Source: Ramlibacter agri
Lineage (GTDB): Bacteria > Pseudomonadota > Gammaproteobacteria > Burkholderiales > Burkholderiaceae_C
NCBI RefSeq assembly: GCF_012927085.1
Contig: NZ_JABBFX010000001.1
Coordinates: forward strand, 3,100,001 to 3,164,000
Length of the DNA: 64,000 bases
Reading direction: 5' to 3'
Shown here in pieces: positions 24,497 through 33,728 of the stretch. The notes under the pieces were generated by a model. That model was not told the DNA's origin, did no database searches, and was given only the letters and a program-made list of their open reading frames with translations. Numbering within the stretch: the first letter of the stretch is position 1; each line of letters starts with the position of its first letter. The position numbers and the translations under genes were made by a program.

Positions 24497-27400
24497 ATGT
24501 TCGTCCACCTGCGCCTGCACACCGAATTTTCCGTCGTCGACGGTACCAACCGCATCGACGAGATCGTCAAGGCGGCCGCCGCCGACGGCCAGCCCGCGCT
24601 GGGCATCACGGACCTGAACAACGCCTTCGGCGCCATCAAGTTCTACAAGGAAGGCCGCGGCGCCGGCGTCAAGCCCATCGTCGGCTGCGAGCTGATGGTG
24701 CACGGCTTCGCCGCCGATCCCGCAGCCATCTCGCGCGTCGCGCTGCTGGTGCAGAACCGCCAGGGCTACCTGAACCTGTGCGAGCTGCTGGCCCGGGCCT
24801 GGACCAGGAACGTGGTGAAAGCCCAGGCCGTGGTCAAGCTCGAATGGCTGCAGGAGCTGAACGAAGGCCTGCTGATGCTGGCCGGCGCGCACGCCGGCCC
24901 GGTGGGCCAGGCGCTGCTGGCCAGCGACGAGGGCCGCGCGAGCGACGTCGCGCTGCAGCTGGCCGCGATGTTCCCGCACCGCTTCTACCTGGAAGTGCAG
25001 CGTGCCGGCCGTCCCGACGACGAGCCGCATGTCGCCGCCTGCGTGCAACTGGCCGCCCGCCTGAACCTGCCGGTGGTCGCCACGCACCCGGTGCAGTTCA
25101 CGCAGGAAGACGGCTACGAGGCGCACGAGGCCCGCGTCTGCATTTCCGAAGGCGAGATCCTGGGCAACCAGCGCCGCGTGCGCAAGTTCACGCGCGAGCA
25201 GTACTTCAAGACCCAGGCGCAGATGGAGGCGCTGTTCGCGGACCTTCCTTCGGCCATCACCAACACGCTGGAAATCGCGCGCCGCTGCAACCTGACGCTG
25301 GAGCTGGGCAAGCCGCGCCTGCCCAACTTCCCGACGCCCAACGGCATGCCGATCGACGAGTACTTCCGCTACGCGTCGCACGAAGGCCTGAAGGAGCGCC
25401 TGGTCCACCTGTTCCCCAAGGAAGAAGAGCGCGAAAAGCAGCGCCCGCGCTACGTGGAGCGGCTGGAGTTCGAGCTCGGGACCATCCTGAAGATGGGCTT
25501 CCCCGGCTACTTCCTGATCGTGGGCGACTTCATCGGCTGGGCCAAGAACAACGGCTGCCCGGTGGGCCCGGGCCGGGGCTCGGGCGCCGGCTCGCTGGTG
25601 GCCTACGCGCTGAAGATCACCGACCTCGACCCGCTGCAGTACAACCTGCTGTTCGAGCGTTTCCTGAACCCGGAGCGGGTGTCGATGCCCGACTTCGACA
25701 TCGACTTCTGCCAGGGCAACCGCGACCGCGTCATCGAGTACGTGAAGGACAAGTACGGGCGCGATGCGGTGTCGCAGATCGCCACCTTCGGCACGATGGC
25801 GGCGCGCGCGGCGGTGCGCGACGTCGGCCGCGTGCTGGACATGAGCTACACCTTCTGCGACGGCATCAGCAAGCTGATCCCGAACAAGCCGGGCACGCAC
25901 GTGACCATCGCCGAGGCGATGGAGCAGGAGCCTATCCTCAAGGAGCGCTACCAGCGCGAGGACGAGGTCAAGACACTGCTCGATCTGGCGCAGAGCCTCG
26001 AAGGCATGACCCGCAACATCGGCATGCACGCGGGCGGCGTGCTGATCGCCCCGGGCAAGCTGACCGACTTCACGCCGCTGTACCAGCAACCGGGCAGCGA
26101 CAGCGCGGTGAGCCAGTACGACAAGGACGACGTGGAGGCCGCCGGCCTGGTGAAGTTCGACTTCCTGGGCCTCGCCACCTTGACCATCCTGGAGCTCGCG
26201 CGCGAGTTCATCGTCAAGCGGCACCCGGCCCAGAAGGACTTCGCCTTCGAGAACATCGCGCTGGACGACGCGCACACCTACCGGCTGTTCACCGACGGCA
26301 AGACCGAAGCGGTGTTCCAGTTCGAATCCCGCGGCATGCAGGGCATGTTGCGCGACGCGCGGCCGTCGCGGCTGGAAGACCTGATCGCCCTGAACGCGCT
26401 GTACCGACCGGGCCCGATGGACCTGATCCCGTCCTTCGTGGCGCGCAAGCACGGGCGCGAGACGGTGGAGTACCCGCACCCCGCGGTGGCGGACATGCTC
26501 GGCGAGACCTACGGCATCATGGTCTACCAGGAGCAGGTGATGCAGACCGCGCAGATCCTGGGCGGCTATTCGCTCGGCGGCGCCGACCTGTTGCGCCGCG
26601 CCATGGGCAAGAAGAAGGCCGAGGAGATGGCCGTGCACCGGGAGCGCTTCCGCGAGGGCGCCGCCAAGACGCATGGCATCCCCCAGGACAAGGCTGACGA
26701 GATCTTCGACCTGATGGAGAAGTTCGCGGGCTACGGCTTCAACAAGTCGCACGCCGCCGCCTACTCCCTGCTGGCCTACCACACGGGCTGGCTGAAGGTG
26801 CACTACACGGCGGAGTTCTACTGCGCCAACTTGACCATTGAAATGGACAACACCGACAAGCTGAAGGTGTTGTTCGAGGACGCGGTCAAGAACTTCGGCA
26901 TGACCTTCGAGCCGCCGGACGTCAACCGCGGCACCTACCGCTTCGAGCCGATCTCCGACAAGGTCATCCGCTACGGCCTGGGCGCCGTCAAGGGCACGGG
27001 CCAGTCGGCGGTGGAAGCCATCGTCGCCGCGCGCGAAGAGGGCGGGGCCTTCACGAGCCTGTACGACTTCTGCGCCCGCGTCGACCGCGCGCGCATCAAC
27101 AAGCGCACGGTGGAAGCGCTGATCAAGGCCGGCGCTTTCGACGCGCTGCACATGAACCGCGCGACGCTGGTGGCCACCATCGACCGGGCCTTCGAGTTCG
27201 CGGTGGCGCAGGACGCCAACGCCAACCAGGGCGGCCTGTTCGACATGGGCGACCACCACGGCGCCAGCCACCAGGAGCCGGACCTGGTGGAGGCCACGCC
27301 CTGGGGCATCAAGGAGCGCCTGACGCACGAGAAGGTGGCGGTCGGCTTCTACCTCTCGGGCCACCTCTTCGACGAGGTCGAGCGCGAGGTGCGCCGCTTC

Positions 27401-27958
27401 TGCAAGCGCCAGATCGAGGAGCTGGTGGACACGCGCGAGCCGTTGCTGCTGGCGGGCATCGTCACCGACCTGCGCGTCATCAACGGGCAGCGCGGCAAGC
27501 TGGCGCTGTTCAAGCTCGATGACAAGAGCGACGTGATCGAGGCCGCGGCCGACGAAGGCGTCTTCAAGCAGCACGCCTGGTTCAAGGACGACGAGCTGAT
27601 CGTCGTGATGGCCAAGCTGCAGCCGGATCGTTTTTCCGGCGGCTTCCGCCTGAACATCCAGCAGATCTGGGACCTGGCGACGGCGCGCTGCCGCTTCGGC
27701 AAGTACCTGAAGGTGGCCGTCAACGGCACCGCGCCGGACATCACGCGCATGGTGCGCGAGTTCCCGCCCAAGCGCGAGATGTCGGAGCAGGGCGAACTGG
27801 TGCGCGGGCTGAACGTGCGGCTGCTGGTGCAGCGCGAGTCGGCGACGGCGGAACTGCAGCTGGGCGAACAGGCCAAGTTCTTCCCGAGCGATGCTGCGCT
27901 CGCCAGCTGGATCGCGCAGGCCCATGGCGGGCAGGCGCAGATCGTCTACGAGCTGTAG
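24497..27958 (+). CDS. dnaE: DNA polymerase III alpha subunit
   Basis: This 1153-residue replicative polymerase starts MFVHLRLHTEFSVVDGTNRI, which is the PHP domain. The catalytic centre is clear in CPVGPGRGSGAGSLVAYAL and SMPDFDIDFCQGNRDRVIEY, which holds the catalytic aspartates. YRPGPMDLIPSFVARKHGRE and GYGFNKSHAAAYSLLAYHT follow, then helix-hairpin-helix (INKRTVEALIKAGAFDAL) and an OB-fold near the C terminus. Length and order match DnaE1. It acts in the holoenzyme core. It starts at ATG 24497 and converges on the Bug-type gene. Confidence 0.97.
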   Translation: MFVHLRLHTEFSVVDGTNRIDEIVKAAAADGQPALGITDLNNAFGAIKFYKEGRGAGVKPIVGCELMVHGFAADPAAISRVALLVQNRQGYLNLCELLARAWTRNVVKAQAVVKLEWLQELNEGLLMLAGAHAGPVGQALLASDEGRASDVALQLAAMFPHRFYLEVQRAGRPDDEPHVAACVQLAARLNLPVVATHPVQFTQEDGYEAHEARVCISEGEILGNQRRVRKFTREQYFKTQAQMEALFADLPSAITNTLEIARRCNLTLELGKPRLPNFPTPNGMPIDEYFRYASHEGLKERLVHLFPKEEEREKQRPRYVERLEFELGTILKMGFPGYFLIVGDFIGWAKNNGCPVGPGRGSGAGSLVAYALKITDLDPLQYNLLFERFLNPERVSMPDFDIDFCQGNRDRVIEYVKDKYGRDAVSQIATFGTMAARAAVRDVGRVLDMSYTFCDGISKLIPNKPGTHVTIAEAMEQEPILKERYQREDEVKTLLDLAQSLEGMTRNIGMHAGGVLIAPGKLTDFTPLYQQPGSDSAVSQYDKDDVEAAGLVKFDFLGLATLTILELAREFIVKRHPAQKDFAFENIALDDAHTYRLFTDGKTEAVFQFESRGMQGMLRDARPSRLEDLIALNALYRPGPMDLIPSFVARKHGRETVEYPHPAVADMLGETYGIMVYQEQVMQTAQILGGYSLGGADLLRRAMGKKKAEEMAVHRERFREGAAKTHGIPQDKADEIFDLMEKFAGYGFNKSHAAAYSLLAYHTGWLKVHYTAEFYCANLTIEMDNTDKLKVLFEDAVKNFGMTFEPPDVNRGTYRFEPISDKVIRYGLGAVKGTGQSAVEAIVAAREEGGAFTSLYDFCARVDRARINKRTVEALIKAGAFDALHMNRATLVATIDRAFEFAVAQDANANQGGLFDMGDHHGASHQEPDLVEATPWGIKERLTHEKVAVGFYLSGHLFDEVEREVRRFCKRQIEELVDTREPLLLAGIVTDLRVINGQRGKLALFKLDDKSDVIEAAADEGVFKQHAWFKDDELIVVMAKLQPDRFSGGFRLNIQQIWDLATARCRFGKYLKVAVNGTAPDITRMVREFPPKREMSEQGELVRGLNVRLLVQRESATAELQLGEQAKFFPSDAALASWIAQAHGGQAQIVYEL

Positions 27959-27962
27959 GGCG

Positions 27963-28970
27963 TCAGCCGACGTCCAGGCTCAGCTTCGACTGCAGGATCA
28001 CCTTCTTCCACTGCCCGAAATCCGCCGCGATCTGCTTGCCGAAGATCTCCGGCGAGCTCTTCACCGGCGTCGAGCCGGAATTCAGCAGGCGGTTCTGCAC
28101 GTCCGGCGTCGCGACGGTCTCGCGCAAGGCCGCATCGAGCCGCGCGACGATGGGCGCGGGCGTCTTCGCCGGCGCGAGCACGCCCACCCAGGAGTTCACG
28201 TCCACGTCCTTCAACTCCGGGAAGCCCAGCTCCGCGAGCGTCGGCACCTTGGGCAGCGCGGGCGAACGCTTCGAGCTGGTGACGGCCAGCCCTTTCAGCA
28301 CGCCGGCGCGGATGTCGCCGGAAGTCGTGGGCACCGCGGCCAGCATCAGCGGGATCTGGCGCGCCAGCACCTGCGCGCGGGCGTCGCCGCCGCCGCGGTA
28401 GGGGATGTGCACCGCATAAAAGCCCAGCCGCAGCTTCAGCAGCTCCATCGTGAGGTGGCCCGTGCTGCCTACCCCCGAGGTGCCGTAGTCGAACACGCGC
28501 GGGCCGATGCCGGTGCCGAGCGCGCTGCGCGACAGGCGAATGAACTCGCCGAAATCATTGGCCGGGAAAGTGGAATGCGCCGTGATCAGCACCGGCGAAT
28601 CCACCACCTTGCCGATCGGCGCGAAATCCGCGACCGGGTCGAAGCCGATGTGCGGGTTGGCCGCGGGAATGGTGACGTGCGTGCCATCGAATCCCATCAG
28701 CAGCGTGTAGCCGTCCGCCGGGCTGCCCGCGACATACTTGGTGGCGATGGCGCCGCCGGCGCCGGTGCGGTTCTCCACGACCACCATGTGGCCCAGGATC
28801 TCCGCCAGCCGCGGCGCGATGATGCGCGCCGTGAGGTCGGCGATGCCGCCGGGCGCCAGGCCCACCACCAGCCTCACCGGCCGGTTCGGGAAACTCTCCT
28901 CCGCGCGGCCCAGCATCGGGACGACCGCGGCGGCTGCAATGCCGCGGGCGAAGGCGCGGCGCCGGATCAC
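27963..28970 (-). CDS. Bug-family (TctC-like) periplasmic solute-binding protein
   Basis: This 335-residue protein starts at GTG 28970, overlapping the dioxygenase stop as GTGA. A Tat/Sec-like leader (IRRRAFARGIAAAAVVPM) is followed by the Bug signature FPNRPVRLVVGLAPGGIADL and VVVENRTGAGGAIA. KVVDSPVLITAHST, VHIPYRGGGDARAQVLARQI and VPTLAELGFPEL are also typical. Bug proteins bind carboxylates or similar small molecules in the periplasm and are greatly expanded in Burkholderiales, often without a linked transporter, as here. Coupling to the TauD-type dioxygenase gene suggests that both handle the same compound. Confidence 0.9.
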   Translation of the reverse strand: MIRRRAFARGIAAAAVVPMLGRAEESFPNRPVRLVVGLAPGGIADLTARIIAPRLAEILGHMVVVENRTGAGGAIATKYVAGSPADGYTLLMGFDGTHVTIPAANPHIGFDPVADFAPIGKVVDSPVLITAHSTFPANDFGEFIRLSRSALGTGIGPRVFDYGTSGVGSTGHLTMELLKLRLGFYAVHIPYRGGGDARAQVLARQIPLMLAAVPTTSGDIRAGVLKGLAVTSSKRSPALPKVPTLAELGFPELKDVDVNSWVGVLAPAKTPAPIVARLDAALRETVATPDVQNRLLNSGSTPVKSSPEIFGKQIAADFGQWKKVILQSKLSLDVG

Positions 28971-29866
28971 GCGGCCTCCGGCTGCCGCTGCGCGGCTTCC
29001 TGCTGGATCGGCGCGGACAGCGTGTAGCGGCCCTTGATCTGCGAGCGGTGCAGGGTGCGGATCTGGTCCGGCGGGAAGGCGTCGCGCCGGTGCATGGTGG
29101 TGAGGTTGTTCCACAGCACCACGTCGCCCAGGCGCCAGTGGTGGCACAGCGTCACCGAGCCGGCGGTGGCGTAGCTCCAGATGATGTTCAGCAGCCGCTC
29201 GGATTCCTCCAGCGGCAGGCCGGGGATGTAGGCGTTGCGGCGCCGGCCCAGGTACAGCGTGTGCTCGCCGGACTCGGGCTGCACGATCACGATCGGATGC
29301 ACGGTGCCCACCGACTGGGTCGGGTCGTCGTTGGCGACCAGCCCCAAGCGCACGTTGCCGCCGCTGTCGTAGGTGCCGTCGTGCTTAATGCCCAGGCGGC
29401 TGATGCGGCGCACCAGGTCGGCCGGCATGGAGCGCAGCGCTGCCGGCATGCTGGCGAACCAGGTGTCGCCGCCCTTGGCGGGCAGCTCGATGGACCACAG
29501 CATCGAAGCAAACGGCGGCCGCTCCAGGTAGGACATGTCGGTGTGCCAGTGCGCCTCGCCGTCGCCCAGTGCGCCCAGCGCCTCGCCGGTGGCGGACTTG
29601 CGGTTCGACACCACGTACAGGTTGGGGTGGCCGGGCACGCTCTTGCGGCCGGCGCCCTGGTTGGGCGGCGGGTCCAGCTCGCCCAGCATGGCGGAGAAGC
29701 GTTCGAAGTCGTCGTTGGTCAGGCGCTGGCCGCGCAGCAGCAGCACGTGGTGCTGGCGCCAGAGGGCATACAGCTCGGCGAACTGCGGCACCGTGATCGT
29801 CGCCAGGTCGATGCCCTGCACTTCGGCGCCGAGCACGGGCGTGATGGGGTTGTAGCTGATGGCCAT
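28967..29866 (-). CDS. TauD/TfdA-family 2-oxoglutarate dioxygenase
   Basis: This 299-residue Fe(II)/2-oxoglutarate enzyme has the facial-triad motif in AHWHTDMSYLERPP (H-x-D) and the distal histidine in NNLTTMHRRDAFP, with arginines in RTLHRSQIKG for 2-oxoglutarate. The N terminus LGAEVQGIDLATITVPQFAE is typical of TauD/TfdA. Family members cleave taurine, 2,4-D or related compounds by hydroxylation. The substrate here is unknown; no sulfonate transporter is adjacent. It starts at ATG 29866 with an upstream GGGAAGAAG site and is sandwiched between two solute-binding protein genes. Confidence 0.88.
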   Translation of the reverse strand: MAISYNPITPVLGAEVQGIDLATITVPQFAELYALWRQHHVLLLRGQRLTNDDFERFSAMLGELDPPPNQGAGRKSVPGHPNLYVVSNRKSATGEALGALGDGEAHWHTDMSYLERPPFASMLWSIELPAKGGDTWFASMPAALRSMPADLVRRISRLGIKHDGTYDSGGNVRLGLVANDDPTQSVGTVHPIVIVQPESGEHTLYLGRRRNAYIPGLPLEESERLLNIIWSYATAGSVTLCHHWRLGDVVLWNNLTTMHRRDAFPPDQIRTLHRSQIKGRYTLSAPIQQEAAQRQPEAA

Positions 29867-29886
29867 GGACTTCTTCCCTCGGATCC

Positions 29887-31023
29887 TCAGACGATGCCGG
29901 CCGTGCGCGAGGCCAGCGACAGGTCGACGAAGCGCGAGCCGGAGCGCTCGCTGCGGCTGTAGCGCAGGTTCGTGTAGCCCAGGTCCAGGGCGCCCACGTG
30001 GCCCATGCCGTCGATCAGCCCGGCGCGGGTTTCGCCGCGCGACTGCTTCAGGCCCTCGGCCAGCGCCAGGCCGGTGATGAAGCCTTCCAGCGACACCGGC
30101 GTCACCGTGGTCTTGAGTTCGCGCGCGATCGCAACGAACTCGCGCACCACCCAGTACTTTTCGCGGGTGTACTCCGGCACCACGACGCTGAAGCCCACGC
30201 CGGCGGCGTCGGCGCCCAGGTCGGCCAGCAGCTTCTCGCGGTCGACGAAGGAGATCACCATCTTCGGCAGCACCAGCGTGCGCGGCGCGTAGTCGCGCAG
30301 CAGCGTGGTGAGCGGCGCGTTGTTGGCCAGGATGATCAGCATCTCCGGCTTGGCCTGGTCCAGCGTCTTCAGGGCAGCCGCATTGAGCGACGGCCCCTTG
30401 CGGTCGACGCCGGCCGTCACCACCAGCTTGCCGCCCTGCTGCGCCAGGATCTTCTCCAGCAGCGGCACGTTGGTGGCGCGCGCGTCTTCCAGGTGCACGA
30501 AACCGAAGTTCGACACGCCCAATTGGCGGTAGTGGTGGACGATGGCTTCCAGCTCGCGCTCGTAGCTGGCGCGCGTGGTGAAGGTGGTCCCCGCCTTGTC
30601 GCCATAGAGCAGCGGCGTGCCCGAGAAGGCGCCCACCAGCGCGATGCCTTCCTTCGCGGCCATCACGGCGCCGGCTTCGGAGCAGGGCCGGGTCGTGTAA
30701 CCGGTGAGCCCGATCACCTGCCGGTTGGCCGTGAGCAGCTCGGTGTTGGCCTCGGTCTTCGCCTTGTCACCCTGGTCGTCCAGCGAGAGCAGCTGCACCC
30801 GCCGGCCGTCGACGCCGCCTGCGCGGTTGACCGAATGCAGCGCGGCCAGGATGCCGTCGCGCATCGCCGTGCCGAAGCCGGCCTGCGGCCCCGTGAGCGC
30901 CGCCGATTGGCCCACCACCAAGGGGGCGGCCGCCGCCGTCGTCTGCACCCAAAGAGGTGCAGCGACGCCGGCGGCGATTCCCCAGCCCGTCCCGCGCGCA
31001 AGAAATGTTCGGCGCTTGATCAT
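29887..31023 (-). CDS. ABC transporter substrate-binding protein, leucine/amide type
   Basis: This 378-residue type I periplasmic binding protein starts at ATG 31023 after a GGGGGAAGA ribosome site. A Tat-like leader (IKRRTFLARGTGWGIAAGVA) precedes LVVGQSAALTGPQAGFGTAM, the common start of LivJ-like proteins. VIGLTGYTTRPCSEAGAVMA and the C-terminal GALDLGYTNLRYSRSERSGS follow. No permease or ATPase is adjacent. It is probably the first gene of a three-gene unit with the dioxygenase and Bug protein, suggesting uptake or sensing of the dioxygenase substrate. The ligand is unknown. Confidence 0.87.
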   Translation of the reverse strand: MIKRRTFLARGTGWGIAAGVAAPLWVQTTAAAAPLVVGQSAALTGPQAGFGTAMRDGILAALHSVNRAGGVDGRRVQLLSLDDQGDKAKTEANTELLTANRQVIGLTGYTTRPCSEAGAVMAAKEGIALVGAFSGTPLLYGDKAGTTFTTRASYERELEAIVHHYRQLGVSNFGFVHLEDARATNVPLLEKILAQQGGKLVVTAGVDRKGPSLNAAALKTLDQAKPEMLIILANNAPLTTLLRDYAPRTLVLPKMVISFVDREKLLADLGADAAGVGFSVVVPEYTREKYWVVREFVAIARELKTTVTPVSLEGFITGLALAEGLKQSRGETRAGLIDGMGHVGALDLGYTNLRYSRSERSGSRFVDLSLASRTAGIV

Positions 31024-31259
31024 TGTTCTTCCCCCTGATGCGCATATCGCTGCGCTTGAGCCAGAGTCTGCGCAGCCAAGTTGCGCGGCGGCTAGAGGGG
31101 GCTGCGGCAACTTACCGCCGGTTGCAAGCCTTGCTCTCGATTTCGAAGCGGGGCGCGCAGGAAGGGCGCAGTGTTGCGGGGATGTGTAAGGAGGCGGCCT
31201 AAAGCGCCACTGCGAAACGACTCACGCGCGCGCGCAACAAGTCGGCCGGCCTCGGCCGC

Positions 31260-32168
31260 TCACCCCTGGGGCCGGAACACCAGGTCGCCGCCGCTCGGCA
31301 CGCGGCCATCGACGTCGCGCGGCAGGGTTTCGGCGTTTTCGAGGGCGCGCAGCACGGCGTCATCCCAGCTCTTGACGCCGCTGGACTTCTTCAGCGTCTT
31401 GGCGACGATCGTGCCGTCCGGCGCGAGCCGCACCGTGACGACCGCTTCCGGATTGCCCGACACGGTGTCCGTGAAGTGGATGAAGGGCCGCACCTTGGCT
31501 TGCACGCGCGCGCCCCAGGTCGCCGACGGCCCGCTGGAATGGGCGGCGGCGCTGGTCGAGCCCGGCGCGCCGGTGCCCGCCATCGCCTGCATGCGCTTGA
31601 GCGTGTCGTCGCGCAGCTGCGCCAGCTTCTTCGCCTGCTGCTCGTCCTGCAGCTTGCGCTTCTTCTCTTTCTCGAGGTCTTCCTTGCGCTTGGCCTCGGC
31701 CAGCTGGCGCTTGTCCTCTTCCTTCTGGCGCGCGACTTCCTCGTCGTGCTTGCGCTGTGCTTCCAGCTTGCGCTTGCGATCCAGCTCCTTCTGCTTCTGC
31801 AGTTCGGCCAGTCGGCGCTCTTCCGCTTCGCGCTTCGCCTTCTCGCGCTCCACGGCGATCTGTGCATCGCGCTGCGCCTGCAGGTCGGCCTGGGGCGGCG
31901 GCGGGGCCTTGACGACCGGTGGCGCGGGCGGCGTCGGCGCGGGAGGGGGCGGCGTCGGTTCCACCACCGGCTTGGGCGCCGCTTCCTGCGGCAGCTTGGA
32001 CCACAGTTCGGCCTCGGCCACCGTGTTCTCGCTCTCGCGCTGCCAGTGCAGGCCGAAGGTGAGGGCGACGAGCAGCAGCAGGTGCGCGATGACCGCCAGC
32101 ACGACGGCGCGCAGCATCCCCGGCTGGGGCGGCGGCGCGAACTGGTGGCGGTCGGAGGCGGCGTCCAC
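31260..32168 (-). CDS. tolA: TolA cell-envelope protein
   Basis: This 302-residue protein starts at GTG 32168, 6 bases after tolR. One membrane helix (LRAVVLAVIAHLLLLVALTF) is followed by a proline-rich linker and a long charged coiled-coil region rich in K, E, R and A (about 85-200). A TonB-like C-terminal domain contains KVRPFIHFTDTVSGNPEAVV and a GVKSWDDAVLRALENAE segment. TolA spans the periplasm linking the TolQR motor to TolB/Pal during outer-membrane constriction. No tolB or pal follows in this window, unlike the usual operon. Confidence 0.92.
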   Translation of the reverse strand: MDAASDRHQFAPPPQPGMLRAVVLAVIAHLLLLVALTFGLHWQRESENTVAEAELWSKLPQEAAPKPVVEPTPPPPAPTPPAPPVVKAPPPPQADLQAQRDAQIAVEREKAKREAEERRLAELQKQKELDRKRKLEAQRKHDEEVARQKEEDKRQLAEAKRKEDLEKEKKRKLQDEQQAKKLAQLRDDTLKRMQAMAGTGAPGSTSAAAHSSGPSATWGARVQAKVRPFIHFTDTVSGNPEAVVTVRLAPDGTIVAKTLKKSSGVKSWDDAVLRALENAETLPRDVDGRVPSGGDLVFRPQG

Positions 32169-32174
32169 GGCGCG

Positions 32175-32600
32175 CTATTGCGTCAGTTGCACCGACAGGC
32201 CGACGCGCTGCACGCCGGCTCGCTGCAGGGCGTCCATCACCTTCACCACTGCCTCGTACTTGACGTTGCGGTCGGCGCTGATGACGACGGCCACGCTGCC
32301 CGCCGGCTTGTCCGCCTGCGCCTGCAGGATGGCGGGCGGGATGTCCTTCAGCGGCATGCCGACCGACTTGTCCGTGAGCTTCAGCTCCAGGTGTTCGTCC
32401 TTGCCCACGCTCACCTCGATCACCTGGTCCGGCTTGCGCGAGGCCTTGCCGACGCTGGGCAGGTCGATCAGGCTGGGCGTGATCAGCGGCGCCGTCACCA
32501 TGAAGATGATCAGCAGCACCAGCATCACGTCGATGAACGGGACCATGTTGATCTCGTTCATCGTGCGGCGGCCGCGGCCGCGGGCGGCGACGTGCGGCAT
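32175..32600 (-). CDS. tolR: TolR proton-channel/periplasmic subunit
   Basis: This 141-residue ExbD/TolR protein starts at ATG 32600, one base after the tolQ stop. After a basic N terminus (RGRGRRTMNEINMVPFIDVM) comes one helix with the conserved aspartate in FIDVMLVLLIIFMV. A periplasmic domain ends in DRNVKYEAVVKVMDALQRAG. It forms the proton-driven motor with TolQ and transmits force to TolA. A longer frame opening at 32765 is only the overlap with tolQ in another frame. Confidence 0.94.
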   Translation of the reverse strand: MPHVAARGRGRRTMNEINMVPFIDVMLVLLIIFMVTAPLITPSLIDLPSVGKASRKPDQVIEVSVGKDEHLELKLTDKSVGMPLKDIPPAILQAQADKPAGSVAVVISADRNVKYEAVVKVMDALQRAGVQRVGLSVQLTQ

Positions 32601-32601
32601 G

Positions 32602-33318
32602 TCAGTGGCCCGAGGCGGTGTTGGCGAAGGCGGGCTGCGGCGAGCCGCCCAGGTTGCGCTGCAGGATGTTGGAGAACTCCTCGATGAAGGTCTCCAGCTT
32701 GATCGCGACCCGGTCGATGTCGCGGGCGAAGCGGTTGTAGGCCACCACGGCGGGGATGGCGGCAAACAGGCCCAGGGCCGTGGCCACCAGCGCTTCGGCG
32801 ATGCCGGGCGCCACGGTAGCCAGCGTCACCTGCTGCAGCGCGCCCAGGCCGGTGAAGGCGTGCATGATGCCCCACACGGTGCCGAACAGGCCGACGTAGG
32901 GAGACACCGAGCCGACCGAGGCCAGGAAGGAGAGGTTGGTCTCGATCACGTCCAGCTCGCGCTGGAAGCTGGCGCGCATGGCGCGGCGCGCGCCATCGAG
33001 CAGGGTGCCGGTGTCGGCGATGCGGCGCTCGCGCAGCTTCTGGTATTCGCGCATGCCGGAGGCGAAGATGCGCTCCATGGGGCCGGACAGCTTGGCGTTC
33101 TGCGCGGCGGCGGCGAACAGGTCGTTGAGGCTGGTGCCGGACCAGAACTCGCGCTCGAAATCGTCGTTCAGCGACTTCACGCGGTTCAGGGCGAACAACT
33201 TGCGGAAGATCGCCGCCCAGCTGGTGACGGAGACGAGCAGCAGGAGCAGCATCACGAGCTGCACCACCCAGCTGGCTCCCATTACCAGTTGCACGATCGA
33301 CAGGTCTTGGTGGTTCAT
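32602..33318 (-). CDS. tolQ: TolQ motor subunit
   Basis: This 238-residue ExbB/TolQ protein has three predicted helices. The first is MGASWVVQLVMLLLLLVSVT; the second and third enclose SPYVGLFGTVWGIMHAFTGL and GIAEALVATALGLFAAIPAV, the signatures of the motor core. It starts at ATG 33318, overlapping the ybgC stop by 4 bases. It supplies the proton channel that powers TolA. Confidence 0.96.
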   Translation of the reverse strand: MNHQDLSIVQLVMGASWVVQLVMLLLLLVSVTSWAAIFRKLFALNRVKSLNDDFEREFWSGTSLNDLFAAAAQNAKLSGPMERIFASGMREYQKLRERRIADTGTLLDGARRAMRASFQRELDVIETNLSFLASVGSVSPYVGLFGTVWGIMHAFTGLGALQQVTLATVAPGIAEALVATALGLFAAIPAVVAYNRFARDIDRVAIKLETFIEEFSNILQRNLGGSPQPAFANTASGH

Positions 33319-33728
33319 CGCTTCTTGTTCAGTACTTCCAGGATGGCTTCGGGAATGCGGGCGGGCCGCAGCGTTGCGGCGTCCACCCAGCCGATGCGGA
33401 TGGTCCCCTCCGCCAGCAGTTGCGCGCCGCGGCGCGCCTGCTGGGCAATTATCAGAGAGGCTCTCCCCGAAGCTTCGAGCGCCGCTGTAACGGAGAGTTC
33501 ATCATCGAGCTTCGCCGGCGCGAGATAGCGAACCGAAGTTTCACTGACGATGAACTGGCCCCCGGCGGTTTCGCGCAGCGCGCCCTGCGCGACGCCGAGC
33601 GAGCGCAGCCACTCGGTGCGCGCCCGCTCGAAGAACTTCAGGTAGTTTGCGTAGAAGACGATGCCGCCCGCATCGGTATCTTCCCAGTAGACGCGTATCG
33701 GCCAGGTAAAGATGGCCGATCCCGTCAT
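33315..33728 (-). CDS. ybgC: YbgC-type acyl-CoA thioesterase of the Tol-Pal operon
   Basis: This 137-residue hot-dog-fold thioesterase has the motif VYWEDTDAGGIVFYANYLKF with the catalytic aspartate and the family tail. It is the conserved first gene of tol-pal operons, and here it precedes tolQ with a 4-base overlap. It also overlaps the aminotransferase stop by 4 bases (ATGA). YbgC acts on short- or medium-chain acyl-CoA or acyl-ACP and is tied to phospholipid metabolism at the inner membrane. Confidence 0.93.
   Translation of the reverse strand: MTGSAIFTWPIRVYWEDTDAGGIVFYANYLKFFERARTEWLRSLGVAQGALRETAGGQFIVSETSVRYLAPAKLDDELSVTAALEASGRASLIIAQQARRGAQLLAEGTIRIGWVDAATLRPARIPEAILEVLNKKR

Noticed and set aside
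24056..27925. 1289-codon minus-strand open frame opposite dnaE
   Set aside because: It mirrors codon bias of dnaE; the plus-strand protein has every DnaE motif.
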